Assembly: GCF_008831285.2 (NCBI RefSeq) | Contig: NC_045141.1 | Span: 4,109,224-4,173,223, forward strand | DNA: 64,000 nt | From: Nymphaea colorata | Taxonomy: Eukaryota > Streptophyta > Magnoliopsida > Nymphaeales > Nymphaeaceae | Direction of reading: 5' to 3' | Part shown: positions 12,180-24,859 of the stretch, one piece after another | Position numbering within the stretch: position 1 is the first letter of the stretch | Layout: the number at the start of each line of letters is the position of its first letter | Position numbers and translations under genes: made by a program | Notes under the pieces: model-generated | Seen by the model: the letters and a program-made list of their open reading frames with translations, nothing else | Told to the model about the DNA's origin: nothing | The model's database searches: none

Positions 12180-12962
12180 ATTGTTTCCATCTAAAGTAAT
12201 TCAAGTCACTGATCTATAGATATTATTTATATAGATATTTGTGGACCTTTTAGGATCCAAATACATAGTGACAAGTTATATTTCATTATATTCATTCATG
12301 ATTTCTGAAGGTTCGGTTATCTTTACTTGATCAAACATAAATATGAAGCCCTTGAGAAATTCAAGGAATACAAAAATGAAGTTAATAGACAACTTGAGAA
12401 ATGCATCAAGGTTGTAAGGTCTGATTGAGGTAGGGAGTATATATCAAATGAATTCATCAAATACTGTAAAGACCTTCGAATTAATAGGCAAATAACAATG
12501 TCTAATGCCACAGTAAAATTGTGTAGCTGAGAGGTGTAACAGAACCCTTTTGAATATGGTAAAATCCATGTTGGCAAATGCACACTTACCCAAAGTATTC
12601 TGGAGTGAAGATATATTAACAACTATATATACTATAAATTGAGTACTCTGAATGCAGTCCAGACCACTCTTTATGAGAGATAGACTGTTGTGAAACCAGA
12701 TCAGAGTCATCTCAGGAAGTGAGGATATATAGCTCATGTTAAAATCCTAGATCTAAAAATGGATAAACTGGATAGTAGATCTGTAAAATGTTTATTTATT
12801 GGATATCTGAAAGGATCCAAAGGCTACAGATTATATCATTCGGCTATCAGACTTATTGAAGGTAAGAATGTAGAGTTCCTAGAAGAACCTAATAATGAGG
12901 ACAATGAGTCAGTAGAAGATCAAACTGATCTACTAGATGATCTGATTTACTCAGATGAATAG
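12180..12962 (+). pseudogene. Copia B integrase remnant
   Basis: Integrase blocks equivalent to copy A run across 12180-12720 with many stops: the region of the first Asp (YRYLWTF, decayed), the stretch matching KYKNEVGRQL, and the TLLNMVRSM-like block. Then comes a cleaner open piece, 12759-12962, with RSVKCLFIGYLKGSKGYRLY. That motif is typical of the integrase-RT linker in copia. Confidence 0.6.
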
Positions 12963-13189
12963 TTTGGCAATGAACCAATTGGGGAATAGTCTAGCAACAA
13001 ACTGACTGGGGAACAGTTTGATAATGAACCAACTTATTTGGGTGCATCATCTTCTCAGACTTTGTCAGGACATAAAGACCTAGATCTCTTTCTTTCTATT
13101 TGAATGATTATTATATATACTTGACAAAGAAGTTATGCTATTTAGCTGATATTGATGAAATGTTAGATAATCTGACATATGATAAAGTG

Positions 13190-13960
13190 ATAAATTCACA
13201 TGAGTCGTCAAATTGGTTAAAAACTATGGCTGAAGAAAATGTTTCCATAGAAAATTATATAGTATGAGAATTAATAGATCTTTTTAAAGGAAGAAAACTC
13301 ATTGGGTGTAAATGAGTGCTAAAAAAGGTATATTGTTGATGGCTCAGTTGAGAAATTTAAAATAAAACTCGTGGCGAAAAGTTTTTTCCAAGAAGAATTA
13401 TTTGATTATTCAAAAACCTATTCACCAGTTGTAAAATTTGCCTCAGTTAGAATAATTGTGGTTATCGCAGCTTTCTATGGCCTGGATATTTGGTAGATAT
13501 ATATAAAAACTGCTTTTTTAAATGGCGAGTGAAAAGAAACTATCTATATGACACAACCAGAAGGATATGTCATTAAAAAAAATAGAGATAAAGTGTACAA
13601 GTTGGAAAAATCCTTGTACGGCTTGAAGCGATCTCTTGGATAATGGTATTTTACTTTTCATAAGACAATAACTAAGCTTGGATATGTAGCAAATTTGGTA
13701 AACCACTGTGTATATGTCTGAAAAATGCATCTTTTTTGCATCATGTCATTATATGTTGATGACATTTTACTGACTGAAAATGATAACAAAATGATATTCA
13801 AAACAAAGACTTGGCTGAACAAAAACTCTGAAATGAAGAACATGGGTGAAGCATTTTATATCTTATGTATAAAGATCACTCGAGATAGAAACTCAAAGAT
13901 TTTGAGTTTGAGCCAAGAATGACATTGATTATATCTTAAAGAAGTTCTGAATGCAATATT
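13190..13960 (+). pseudogene. Copia B reverse transcriptase remnant
   Basis: Blocks matching copy A are SSNWLKTMAEE near 13205, the KLVAK-like segment near 13370, and the catalytic SLYVDDILLTENDNKMIFKT box near 13745-13805, which is open to 13922. Several frame breaks lie between them. Confidence 0.65.
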
Positions 13961-14159
13961 GCAAATCGATTGAGACTCTCATAGCCAAAGGAGCAATCTA
14001 AGTAGAAGTGATTGTTCTAGTAAAGAACAATAAAAATTAAATGCCCCATATGCTCAGGTTGTAGGCAGCTTAATATATCTAATGTTATGCAGAACGCAGC
14101 TTAATATATCTAATGTTATGCACAACACCTGACATAAGTTTTTGTATTAGTATTTTGAG

Positions 14160-14740
14160 TCACTACCAAAGTAATCTTGGTTGGCCTCACTAGCAAGCAG
14201 TAAAAGAATTGCTATATTAAAGGAACAAAAAGCTTGAAATTGTCCTACCAAGCTGATGAATTAAATTTAGTTGGTTATTCTGATACAGATTTTGTGGGTT
14301 GTAAAGACGATAGTAAGTCCATATTTGGATATGCATTTCTCTTTGAAAAATGAGCGATAGCTTAGCCCTATAAGAAACGGAGATGTGTTGCTCAGTATAC
14401 TCAAGAATGAAAGTATGTTGCATGTAATGTTGTAACTACATTTGTTGTCTGGATAAATTGGTTCTTGGAAGACATGAAGTTATATCTTAATCATGAACGA
14501 GTTCAACTATATATTGTAATAATCATGCAACGATATCTCTAATGAAAAATAGAGTTGTTAGCTCAAAGATTAAGCATATCATGGTGAAATATCATTACGT
14601 ACATGAAATGATTAAGAAAAATCAAATTACAGTTGATTAGATGTCTAACAATGATATGGTAGTTGACCCTTTAACTAAGAGAATTTCTAAAGATTTGTTT
14701 ACCAAACATGTAGCTCATATGGGGATAAAATATGTTTGAA
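14160..14740 (+). pseudogene. Copia B RNase H remnant (uninterrupted)
   Basis: The reading KLSYQADELNLVGYSDTDF keeps the first RNase H Asp block, followed by VGCKDDSKSIFGYAFLF. Copy A is split at exactly this place by the hAT element. The C-terminal VDPLTKRISKDLFTKHV segment lies near 14655-14720. Confidence 0.65.
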
Positions 14741-14892
14741 AGGTTGCAAAGGAAAGCCATTAAAAGAAAAACCTCGCTACAAACCTTGAACAAATTTAAG
14801 TTATGTTGGATATATGAAAAGTCACGTAGCTGGAATCTAAGGAAACCCACAATAGTGAAAGCAAACTAGCAATCTCATGGACAAGTGGGAGA

Positions 14893-15330
14893 TGTTGGAT
14901 AGTAGTTATGTGCTCAATTCATTCCTCTGGTAACTGTGAGGGGGTTCACTTGCAATTATGAGATGAATTTTGCAAAAAAAGTTTTTAAACTGAAGAATTT
15001 CATCTAAACAAATTTTGATTTTACATTATCTACTCCTGAAATCTCTCACTGGCCCTAACCACATGATGGGCATATGGGAGAACCTATGAGGCTAGTTACA
15101 TAAGCCCATCAACACTAAAATTAAGGTAAAATCGAGAGATTAACTTGCTTTGTGCCTCATAGAAGCAAACCTGCAAATTCTCTTGGCTTCGATCTCTCTC
15201 TCTCTATTTGTTCTCTTTCAGTTGATGTGGCTACCTGTTGTTTTGGTGCTTTTACTGGCTACCTGTTGTTTGGTGCTTTTACTGTTCATGCACTCATCCT
15301 CGAGACTTCGTTGGTGAACTTGCTTAGGAA
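14893..15330 (+). repeat. Copia B 3' LTR (start clear, end uncertain)
   Basis: TGTTGGATAGT follows the purine tract. The sequence parallels 8123-8560. A chance 136-codon frame (15152-15562) crosses it and is not conserved in copy A. Confidence 0.5.
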
Positions 15331-15731
15331 ACGTAAAGGGATGAAAGGCGCCATTCTACTGCAAAAACTCTATCAATTGGACAACCAGAGACTACACCTG
15401 TTTAGAAAGAAAGAGATGCCTGAAAGACGATGGCATGGTTGGGGCAAGAAACCAGTGAGGCAGCAAGAGAAGCCCCTCGGAATCGAGCCATGGCATCAAC
15501 AAGAGAAGATAATGAAGGGTCAACCATTGAGATTGAAGATCAGAAGGTGTCGCCCCCGGTGAAAGAAGTACATGGTTAGGATGAAAACAGTCAAAATAAA
15601 AAAGTGAAAGGAGGCCTACCATTACAATCTATGCATGGGAGAGATGCTTTTGGCAACTGTGGAACTTTGCCACTCATTAAAAATCTGAGGTACACTGCTT
15701 TCTTGTCCTTTAGAGTTGATAGACTTCTACG
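15331..15731. other. Downstream part of unit B, left of the solo LTR
   Basis: Matches 8530-8930 of copy A. No conserved coding is seen. It ends at the CAACC target duplication of the solo LTR. Confidence 0.45.
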
Positions 15732-15736
15732 CAACC

Positions 15737-18659
15737 TATAACGCGCGGCGTTTGGGTGGAGCGGGTCGGGTCAGGGTCCAGACCCGGACCCTAGCCCCAC
15801 GCGAGAGGAGCCCGACGCGAGGGCCCTTCTCCCTCGCGTCTCCCTTTTCTTCCTCGTCGCCTTCTTGCTTCCGTGTCGCCCGTGTGAGACCAGGAGGAGG
15901 ACGAGGGAGCAGTGGCGACGCTTGAGCCGGCGGAGGAAGGAACGGCGGCGGCGTCGGTGTCGGCAGTTGGGTAAGCCCTCAACCTCTCCCTAACTCTTCC
16001 TTCTTCCTTCTTCTCCTTCTCCCTCTCCCACTGTCACTCGTCTCCTTCTCCCACTGTCACTCGTCTCCCTCTCCACCGAACGACTCTCCTCATTCTCCAC
16101 CGTCTCTCTCTTCTCTCCCGTCCTCTCCCCTCACTGCCTTCTTTTCCCCTTTTGACCGAACCCTCTCCCCATTTTCTGCTCGTTTTCTATTTTCTCCAAT
16201 CAAGCACTTTTTCTCACTGATTTTTCACTATTTCATCACTGTTGGATCCGTTTTCAGCTTGGGGATTTGTCCTCCCCCTCGTAACAGCAGTTAGAGGAGG
16301 CCTTGGTAGTGGAGGCATTGGAGGATTTTAGCCGTTTGGGGACCACTTGGGCACGTGAGGTGGCTGCCGGGAGGATTACAGCAGTTTAGACCTTCAATCG
16401 GGGTGAGCAAGGCGAAATTGAACCTATTTTATGATATATTTTTCTTTGGAACGCGTATAATTATTGTTTGAGCATGCTAGAGCTTAGAATTGATTATTTG
16501 GAACACATGTTAGTGATTTCGTTTTTGGGGGAAAGCTTGCGATTATGTTGGGAAGCGAAGATTCATATTTTGGATGATCATTTAAGCATGATAGATTAAT
16601 TTTCGAAGCATTAGGGGAAACATGGTAGAGTTTGTGAGGTTGTGGGGAAGATTTAGGACCGTTTTAGTGAGCTTGTAGCACGCGTTTTTGTGAACGGGTG
16701 CATCTTGGAGTTAAATAGGGATAACGTACATAAGTTGGATGTATCTTTGGGGTAGACGCCTTGATTTAAGAAAAAAGGAGTTTTGAGAAAGGCGTTAGTG
16801 ATAGACGAATTGATGGCTTTGAGTTTTGGCATCTATTGGCACGGCTAGAAGTGGGAAGTGACCCTTTTGGAGAACTTGTGGGTTGACACTACCCGTCGAC
16901 ACCCTCTCGAGGCGATGACACGTGCCTCAATGATTTTGTTTTGTTTTTGTTTGAATTGTTGAGGTATGAAGTAGGAATCTTATCTTGTGTTTGTGTCTGC
17001 AGGTACACCGGGTACATCCCGTCGACCTTGAGCTACCGGATTCGAAGCTCGAGGCATTTTGAAGATTCTTGTGAACGCGCCACAGGTATGGCGACATTCC
17101 AGGCAAATCCCTGCCTGGGCAAGTGAATGAATGTGTGTTCCTAGGATCATGGGATCCTAGGATTTGTGATATGAATTGATTGAGCGTTCCGTGAATGAAT
17201 ATGTGTATGCATGTACATAAATTGATATATGATATGAATTGTTTTGAAAGGCTTATAGTAATTGTTTTGATAATGTTACGCATTTTCATGTGCATGTTAG
17301 AATTGATAACTGTTTAGGACAGATGAGGCGGGGTATCGAGTCGAGTGTCTCCTCGACCCCAATTGTGCATTAGAAAACATTCTAGAATGATAACTGCATA
17401 GGACAGCTACGAGCCCACCACAGATTGAGACTACTCTCTGTGGTTTGGCTAAGTTTTTAAAGATGTAATTGTATGATGATGAATGTGAATGTTATGTTTA
17501 TTGAATACCCATTGCCGCGGGCAATGATGCAAATGTTTGCACAGTGGGTAGTTGTACCCATATTGTTACGACGGCTAGCCAAAACTGTTGTGGTTATGTG
17601 TAACCCTCGTGTGGAGGCAATTGGAGGTGTGGGTTCACTCGTGAAGTGAACCAACCTCAGGAGCTAGCCAGTTAAATGTGTTTGTGCAAGTATAAGTATA
17701 AGAATGAAAGAATAAGAGATGAGAGGCCAGTGGGATGTGACTATGTATATGGGAGTTGTCCCGCTTTCGCCACTGGTCTCGCCTGTTCGGAGCGCAGGCG
17801 GTGCAAGGCCCCAGGGTACTGTTGTGTGATGTGCTTGGAGCATAGGCTCCCGCCTTCCCAACCTGGGTGTCCTAGGGAAGGCTGAGTATCTCTCCTTGGA
17901 ATTCACATATCCATGGATGAGTGCTCTACCGCTGCAGCGGATAGATGGATCCATACTGTTCTGGGCCACCACGGGGGTTGTCTCTCGGTTGTGGGCCGCC
18001 CGCGGTGTGCACGTGCCTGTGTTTGCACCCACAGGAACTGTAAATTCACTGATAGTAATGAAACTGCAATGTATGTGATTGAAATGTATAGGATTGTTGT
18101 GCATGTGACTGTTGTGCTTATGAATGCAAGTGACATGATGATGCCTTGCATGTGATTGAAATTATGTTATTGTAGCCATTGAGTGGCGTCTGCATGTCGT
18201 GTCTTGACACGACATAATGATAGATTGTTCTGATGTTTGTTTGTGTACTGAGCCCGACCTAAGAGGGCTTGGACTTTTCCTGGCTTGTTGCCATACTGCG
18301 AAGGCTAAGCCTTCGGTTGTTTCTTTTTTTCAGGTTTTGGTGTACCCGGGGCAGCAGGCTGAGCAGATGGCTACACTCACGTCCTACTGGGGAGATTTTG
18401 GGTTTTGTTTTGTTCTTGTAGTGCCGGCGCGTCGGGTTTTTGGTTTTACTGATGCCTTGTTTTTTATTAGGCATCGATGTTGTGATTTTGGGGCATTTTT
18501 GTCAAATGTACAATTGAATTGAAATGCTATATAATGGAAAGCTTGCCCCATTGTTTTGAATTGTTTGGCTCATTCCTTTTTGAACTATTGTGTAGTCACA
18601 CCTCGATGTTGGATGTTAGAAAAAAAATGTTTGAGTGTCAAAAAGGTCGGGGTGTGACA
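15737..18659. mobile_element. Solo LTR of a large LTR retrotransposon
   Basis: The insert is absent from copy A at the equivalent site. It is bounded by perfect 5-bp direct repeats CAACC (15732-15736 and 18660-18664). Its ends, TATAACGC and GTGTGACA, are near inverted repeats (TGTAACGC-type start with G to A at position 2). There is no internal domain, primer site or second LTR, so it reads as one LTR left after recombination. The first 400 bp are CT-rich and GC-rich, and later parts carry scattered direct-repeat words. Orientation is not certain; the ends fit either strand. Confidence 0.7.
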
Positions 18660-18664
18660 CAACC

Positions 18665-19561
18665 CATTCCAGCCATCCTCAATCAGATTAGGTCTTCTTG
18701 GATGGAAGATGGAGGTGCCAGAGTGATGTTTCATAGCGTGCAAGAACATTTGTGATGATGAACTAGGTAGAAGCAGCATTCGGTTATGGAAGAGAACTGC
18801 TCTAGAAATGGAAATGAAGCAGGCTGTAGTGGGGATGCTGGTGTCTAGGTTGCCATAGAACAAGCAGGGTCGCACATCACTATGACTGCTCTTAAACCTG
18901 TCCTAGACCCTTTATCTAAATTCTTCCATGGTGAAGGTTAAAAGGTCGACCTCTCCATGGCTTCCCTCACGTACCTCGAGTGGAGGAGGAAGCTGCAGAT
19001 GGCTAGGGAAGAGCAACCCTGGCCATTAAACTTATGTTTGGACCATTGATGTTGTCATTCTATCCAACATCATTTAAGCTGCACTGGGGGCAGGGGAAAT
19101 CTCCGCAAAAAGGGTGATGATGAACATTATCTCACCAAGTGGCTAGAGACGTTCAGTGCTGCGCATGTTCTTACCACAGCTAAGGACCAATTTTGACGAT
19201 GTTAGGCAGAGATTTTTTCAGTCACCAGATTTTTTTCGGAAAAGTTACCTGAGCACTTCAAGAAGGAAGGACACATGCCCTTGCTTGATTATCATGCGAA
19301 AAAGATACTTAGATGTCAACTTATAAAGGATATGGAGTCTACTCTTGTCTTGCAAACATCTAAAGAGGCAGCCACCTCAGAAGTTACAGAAGTAGTGAAG
19401 CAACGTGCAGAGAATTTTTGTGTTGCAACCTTCACTTATTATACAACAGACAGGGGCTGGAAATAGGAATTATGGTTGCAATGTTGAGGCAGTCGTTTGT
19501 CATTTTAGTGCACAAATCCGATTTCTATGGGAAGTGATATAGTCTTGCATTTCTCTTGAAT
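18665..19561. other. Downstream part of unit B, right of the solo LTR
   Basis: Matches 8938-10057 of copy A with two sizeable deletions. The reading EHFKKEGHMPLLDYH is present in both copies (9755-9800 and 19250-19295) but the surrounding frames are broken differently. Not recognised. Confidence 0.45.
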
Positions 19562-19569
19562 ATAAAAGT

Positions 19570-19908
19570 ATGGAGGAATTATGTATGCCGACTACCACCA
19601 CAGCAAGAAAGCATGTCGACAAACGTTTTCGCGTGGCAGCACGGCCACTTGTCCTTGCCGCAAGCCTCCTGTTTAATTTACTGAATCTAATGTTTGCAGC
19701 AGTCTTGAATGCCATTGGAGGAGTCACAAGGAGAAGGGGCCTTAGCTTGCTTGCGCCAAGGCAGGGCAAGTTTGGATACGGAAGTTTCAAGCCTCGAGTG
19801 TTCATTAATGACTTCAACATGACACTCAAACGAGAAAAGAGGGGTCATCCGAGAGCAGCGCAGAAGTTAGGAGAGAGGCAGAAGCTGACCCAAAGAGAGT
19901 TTGACTGA
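19570..19908 (+). other. Unrecognised 112-codon open frame
   Basis: It begins with ATG and encodes a basic protein with one hydrophobic segment (LVLAASLLFNLLNLMFAAVL) followed by Gly/Arg-rich sequence. I do not recognise it and see no splice context, promoter or homologue in the window. It starts just outside the right end of duplicated unit B. Chance is the simplest explanation. Confidence 0.2.
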
Positions 19909-20305
19909 GAGATTGCCTTCCATATTCACACCTGGAGGAGGACAAGGAGCTGCTGCGGAGGTGTGCTGAGAGACGACAAAAAAAATATGCCCTACCGGGG
20001 CAGAAATTTTGTCCGCGGATCATTGTCGGACCAGTTCAGGTCGGACAGAAAATCGCGGACAAAGGTTCAGTTACACAAACTTGACTCAGTTAAGCTCGAT
20101 AGGCTCATTTTTAGAGGTTTTCTTTTAGGGATGCTTATAGATAATATCACCCCAAGGAATGAGGGTTTTTGGAAAATCCACCTTCATTTGCCTTGATCTC
20201 TCGTGGAGCTCTATCGCCGAAAGCGATAGGGAGAGTGAGAGAAAGAGTCTACATGTCAATCTTCTTCGATTCTTTGGAGATATAAAGTCAATAAGGCCTG
20301 ACATT

Positions 20306-20571
20306 AAAGGACGGAACCAAAAAAATTTCACTAAGGCTAAAATATCATTTTTTTTTTAATTTTTATATAAAACAAGTGAAATTGTTTAAAAATTTATATG
20401 TAATTTCTTTCCCTGACGAAACCAGAAATTTTTCACAAATTTTTACTAAAGCTAAAATATCAATTTTTAAAATTTTTATATAAAACAAGTTAAATTGTTT
20501 AAAAATTTATATGTAATTTTTTAAAAAAAAATTAAGGTGGAGCCCCAAACCCTACCGTGGCTTTGCCCCTG
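20306..20571. mobile_element. Tip100-like hAT MITE with duplicated left part
   Basis: The right end CCGTGGCTTTGCCCCTG is the reverse complement of CAGGGGCAAAGCCACGG, a Tip100-type hAT terminus. Left-end-like sequence occurs twice: GGACGGAACC near 20310 and CCTGACGAAACCAGAAATT near 20413. Each is followed by CTAA(G/A)GCTAAAATATCA and an AT-rich block that repeats almost exactly at a spacing of about 117 bp. No target duplication was confirmed. Confidence 0.5.
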
Positions 20572-20579
20572 ACAATGAA

Positions 20580-22660
20580 GGGGCTTTTTTTGCTGGAAAA
20601 ACCCCAGTCCATGGTGACTTTGAGGGCTGGAGACAGGAAGCTCCAATGAGGTGGAGGTCGACGAGTGGTATAACTCCCTTAGCCGATCTGTGTATATGGA
20701 AGCTTTGGCAACAGCTAGCCCTCCTGCTCGAGCAAGTCCTTGCGCTGGCGGTTCTCCACATGTACTAAAACTACCACTTCCCTCCCCTTTTATCATTGTT
20801 CATCGCTGGGCGTAGGTTTGACTGCATATTAGGTTTTTTGCTTTTTTATTTTTCAATGCCATCCTACTTTTTTCCATTTGCATTGGGCAACATTTTATGG
20901 AATTGGGTGTTCAGGCTTTTGATCTGGCGTTTGTTGGTGGAGTTTGTCAGTAACGTTGTTTTGGGAACTCGCCTTCTGTTCTCCTTTTATTTCAAATAAA
21001 TAATGCAACCAATTGAACCTACCCAGTCAGTTGGGTGACTGGGATTTCACTATGTTAATCATCAATGAAGGTTTATGGAGCTTGTTTCAACGAGCTTTAA
21101 ATGAGCCTGACAAGTCGAGCTCGAGGTCCAGTTTGACAATGTGCCATCAAGTCCAGCTTCAGCCTATTCCGTGGAGCTCAACTCAAATTTGGGCTGAGCT
21201 CAAGCTCATGGTTTTGTTAGTCAAGCCAAACACGAGCTTGGCCTAGCTAGAGCTCGACTTGACTGTATTCAGGTCTACACAAACCACAATTTCTTGAGAA
21301 ATTGGAAGGTAGGTGCCCGGACTATTGAGTGAGTCAAAATCTAATTCAGTAAAGGTACAACGTCACTAATATCTTTTGAGATTCAACTAGCCACTTTCAG
21401 AACTTTTTTTGGTTCAAAAACTTTTATCTCAAAACAAAGATCTTTTATGGTGATTTAAAGCCATTATTAATGCATGAAATTTTACCGGATCTGAGCCACA
21501 ACACATGGTTTCATAAAATCCATACAATTTTCATAATCTAAATTGAACATGTTTCGCATGATGAATTTTTGTTCAACATATTCTATTTGATACTGCTAAA
21601 AGAAGAACCCAACCTAGTATTATTAAAATAGAAAAGAAAATATGAAACAGAGAGGAATCAGAAATTAGTCAATATGCTATAGATCAACTCGTTCTTTTTC
21701 CCACAAAGAATCTTACCATTTCTAAAAGAACTCGACTTGCATCTCTTTTCAATTTCCATTTAAGAGCTTTTTTTTTTTTTTTTTTTTTTGGAGACCTTAC
21801 TTTTTTTTTGCAACTCCACATTTTGAGTGTCGTATCTTTGAGAAGTATTTAAATCATTTAGATTTTAAGGGTACAAATTTAATCATTGATTTGATTATCA
21901 CTGGTAAAACACCAGAAATAGTCGGGCACCTTGTATCGTCGACAAGATGGATCTCATCACTTCATTGGTCCCATATATTTAATTAGGCGAGTTAGGGATT
22001 TTCTAACCATTTTCAAAACCCATGTTTGCATGTTATACAACCGTCTCCTGTGACAGGTAAAATGATGTAACATTTTGCATGCATACACACTGTTGATTTT
22101 GTATGATGAATCGAAATCAGCTAGCTGCCGCATCTTATTGGATGACAAAATATTTAAAGACCATCTTTAAAAATTCCATCCTTTTAAAACACTAGTAATG
22201 ATTTACTGTATAGTGATGGTATATGGTTTTTTTAACGATTATTTATGTTGCTTGTACCCAAGTGTGTATCCCGCAGATTTCAATTTTCCGGCTTTGCATA
22301 AATATGAACCATGTATTTTCATGTACTTCTTGCATGAGTACCGACGGTTATCCAACGGATCAAGTACGATAACAAGCATCGGGTCGGGTTACTCGGGTAC
22401 AATAAGAAGCATGAAACTAAAGCTTCTTGTTCTAGCCGTTTCAGGCACATAAAGTCGGCGACTATTTGGCTTGGGAACCAAATTTCAAGTTTAATATTTA
22501 ACGACTCATTACTCCACTACCTGTTCCTGGTTGTTTTTATCAGAGCAGAATAGAACGAACGAACTGAAATCCAATTTGGACTTGCGAGTGTGATGTTTGG
22601 ATTCTGAAAAAGGTCCATCTAAGCAGGTTGAGGGTCCAACGATTGAACAACAAACCCGGA
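20580..22660. other. Intergenic DNA, no gene seen
   Basis: Mostly AT-rich. Around 21080-21260 there is a cluster of GAGCTCGAG/CAAGCTCGAG words, a style common in plant hAT MITEs. A poly-T run lies at 21770-21790. No exon, RNA gene or retroelement domain is recognised. Confidence 0.4.
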
Positions 22661-22789
22661 GTTGGGGTCCTGCAGAGGGCGAACCGCAATATGTGTGAAG
22701 GCTAGATCGCCGGAAAGGACGTCGGTCTCGGGTTCCGGTTGTGGGTCGGGTGCTCTTCTTCTTCTTCTGCAGGGAGGGAGAGAGAGAGG

Positions 22790-22906
22790 ATGCCGCCGCC
22801 GGAGAAGGCGACGGAGGATCGAAGCGAGGAGGGTGGGGACCGTGGGAGGTTATGGAAGGTCCTTCTTTTTGGTACTATCGGAGCCACCGTTGCCACCACC
22901 TTCGCG
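22790..22906 (+). CDS. J-domain gene exon 1
   Basis: The ATG at 22790 is the first in a GC-rich leader (22670-22789). It opens 39 codons (MPPPEKATEDRSEEGGDRGR then a hydrophobic stretch) ending in phase 0 at a GT donor (22907). CpG and GC content is higher than in the flanks, as expected at the 5' end of an expressed gene. Confidence 0.65.
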
Positions 22907-24191
22907 GTATTTCCCTCTCTCTCTCTCAATTTTTATTTCTTGACGACCAAAAGAATTGGATTTCTTAGGAGTTCCTATCTTCTCGGAGTTTTTTTTTTTT
23001 TTTTTCTGTTCTCTGCCTTTTTTTTTCCTTTGTCCCTTTTGGTTGACGACAAACGGTTGGTTTCTAAATATCAATCGCGTTTGGCCGACTAGTTCAGGTT
23101 TCATCATCTGTATTTCTGAGAACCATACCTCTCAATTCGTGTTAATTTTCCAGAATTATGCCTCTCAGTTATTCAGCCTTTTTGAATTATTCCGTAAAAG
23201 AATTGATCGATCTACCAAGAAGTTAGGCCACGAAATGGGAATGCTTCTTGATCCTGGGAGTGCTTCTTCTCCTTATTCATGGATGAACAAATTAGCATTT
23301 TACTGGCGATATTAGAGGTTGATTTTGAACGTCAATAACCAAAGTTTCTGCTGTCTTTAGCAGTCTTTTTCCATTTTGTTGGTATAATCTAGTTTCTATC
23401 TTTGCTATGTTTCTGTTCATTGATGAATATTACATGCTTACGATTGATATTCATGTGTTTTTACTTCAAGTGCTTGTTCCTGTCATTCAATATATAGTAT
23501 ATTGGACATCTCAACTATGAAGGGCTTTATGATGACAAAAAAGATAAAATGTTTTTTTTCCCCTTCCATAGAGTGGAATTTGACACATGGTTAAATGTGG
23601 TCGAACATATTTATTATATTTTTCCGTCGTAAGCAGTAAAACTTCATATGTACGTTCCAGCCTTTATGGTTCCGAATAGGCTGCTTAAGAAAAAGGTTTG
23701 GCCAGAAATGAGACGGCATAGTTGTCCATGCCAGTGTAATGTATGCAAACGTTTCCATATCGTTAGGATGCTTTGAGGGCTCTAGTACAAGGTTCAGAAT
23801 GTTTGTGATAAGATTTTGATGAAAGGTGTCCTACGAGTGATATTTGTAAGTTTAGTTTGGGTTGGATTTTTGGGATCAGGTTTAGTTGATTTTCATGGCT
23901 GGGTGGCTTCTTCAGATAAATGCTAAACTATGTTATCAGAGTCACCTGCAGTACGTGGTATTTTAATTTGTTTGACCATTAGGGTTCATGGGCACCAATT
24001 TCTAGTTGTGCTAATTTTGAACGGAAACAATTTAGAGATTTTGTTGTTTGTCAACTGCGTTTTGGAGTTTGTTAATGCAGAATTTGCATTTGATTATCTT
24101 GTAATTGTTGGTTAAGGTAGGCCTTCTTGTTGGTGGAAGGAGTTGACTTTTGAGTGACATCCTTATGGTCTTTTGATGTCTGATTCTACAG
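22907..24191 (+). other. J-domain gene intron 1
   Basis: Intron of 1285 bp with a CT-rich and T-rich start (22910-23040). No embedded element or RNA gene is recognised. The open frames across 22956-23315 are by-products of pyrimidine-rich sequence. Confidence 0.5.
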
Positions 24192-24233
24192 GTTGCACAA
24201 TTGCGGCAGACAATGACTTGGTTCTCTAATCAG
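24192..24233 (+). CDS. J-domain gene exon 2
   Basis: A 42-nt exon between TTCTACAG and GTATCA encodes VAQLRQTMTWFSNQ in phase 0. It is a short microexon-like piece, supported by the perfect phase match to exon 1 and its acceptor and donor quality. Confidence 0.6.
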
Positions 24234-24859
24234 GTATCATGTTCAGCTAGCATTATTTGTGTCTCTCTCTATTTCATTGTCTTGGAAAATCATTGACGGT
24301 TCAAAATTCGGTGTGTGGCTTATTCTTTTGGTACAACTTTATATGGCAAATACAAGTTAAGTTAGGCTTCACTCATCATGCTATCAGAAAATTATATAAC
24401 TGTTTCTGGAAAACAATAAGTTGATTGAGCACTTGGATGTAGGCAATGTTGTGGTTTGGTTTGGCATGGCTATTGTTAGCCAGTGGCAAATCGCTTTTCT
24501 TTCCCCACTTTGCTTGGAAATATTCCTACTACATTAGAAGCCACCTTTTTCCTCATCACTTGCAAAATTCACCGTCTCCTGGATACCCTAATCATGTAAT
24601 TGCCTTTGCAGTAAAACTCACTAGGCGGCAGATATCAGAAAAGTCTAGGCAGTGCTCACGTGGGCCCTAGTTGTTCCTATTTAACACAAGATATGAGGAA
24701 AACAATAAGAAAGAAGAAGTAAAGTAGGAAAATGGGGAAAAGTTTTGGGTGTTGAAATTCCTCCATCTCAAACAGCAAACTATAAAATAGAACAGACAAA
24801 AAGAATTAATTTTTAGTTGTTAGAATTCAAAATTGAAATATTTACTATCTTTTTGTTTG

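Larger units (their letters stand above)
10839..14892 (+). mobile_element. Ty1/copia retrotransposon relic, copy B
   Basis: Gag, zinc knuckle, integrase, reverse transcriptase and RNase H remnants follow in copia order. A purine tract (AAGTGGGAGA) then precedes TGTTGGATAGT at 14893. As in copy A, no 5' LTR or tRNA-Met primer site precedes the body. Stops and frameshifts are numerous. Confidence 0.75.
10839..19561 (+). repeat. Duplicated unit, copy B (copia relic + LTR + downstream DNA)
   Basis: Collinear with 2940-10057 and sharing both outer breakpoints. It keeps the gag segment that copy A lost. It has lost the GAG-pre-integrase stretch that copy A keeps (equivalent of about 3660-3850), and carries a 2923-bp solo LTR at 15737-18659. 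The copies differ at many sites, so the duplication is not recent. Confidence 0.65.

Noticed and set aside
16927-18522. Several 60-146 codon frames on both strands inside the solo LTR
   Set aside because: None contains a recognisable domain, and the segment is bounded as an LTR by its target duplication.
22956-23315. 119-codon frame downstream of exon 1
   Set aside because: It starts in the poly-T region of intron 1 and has no family-like sequence.
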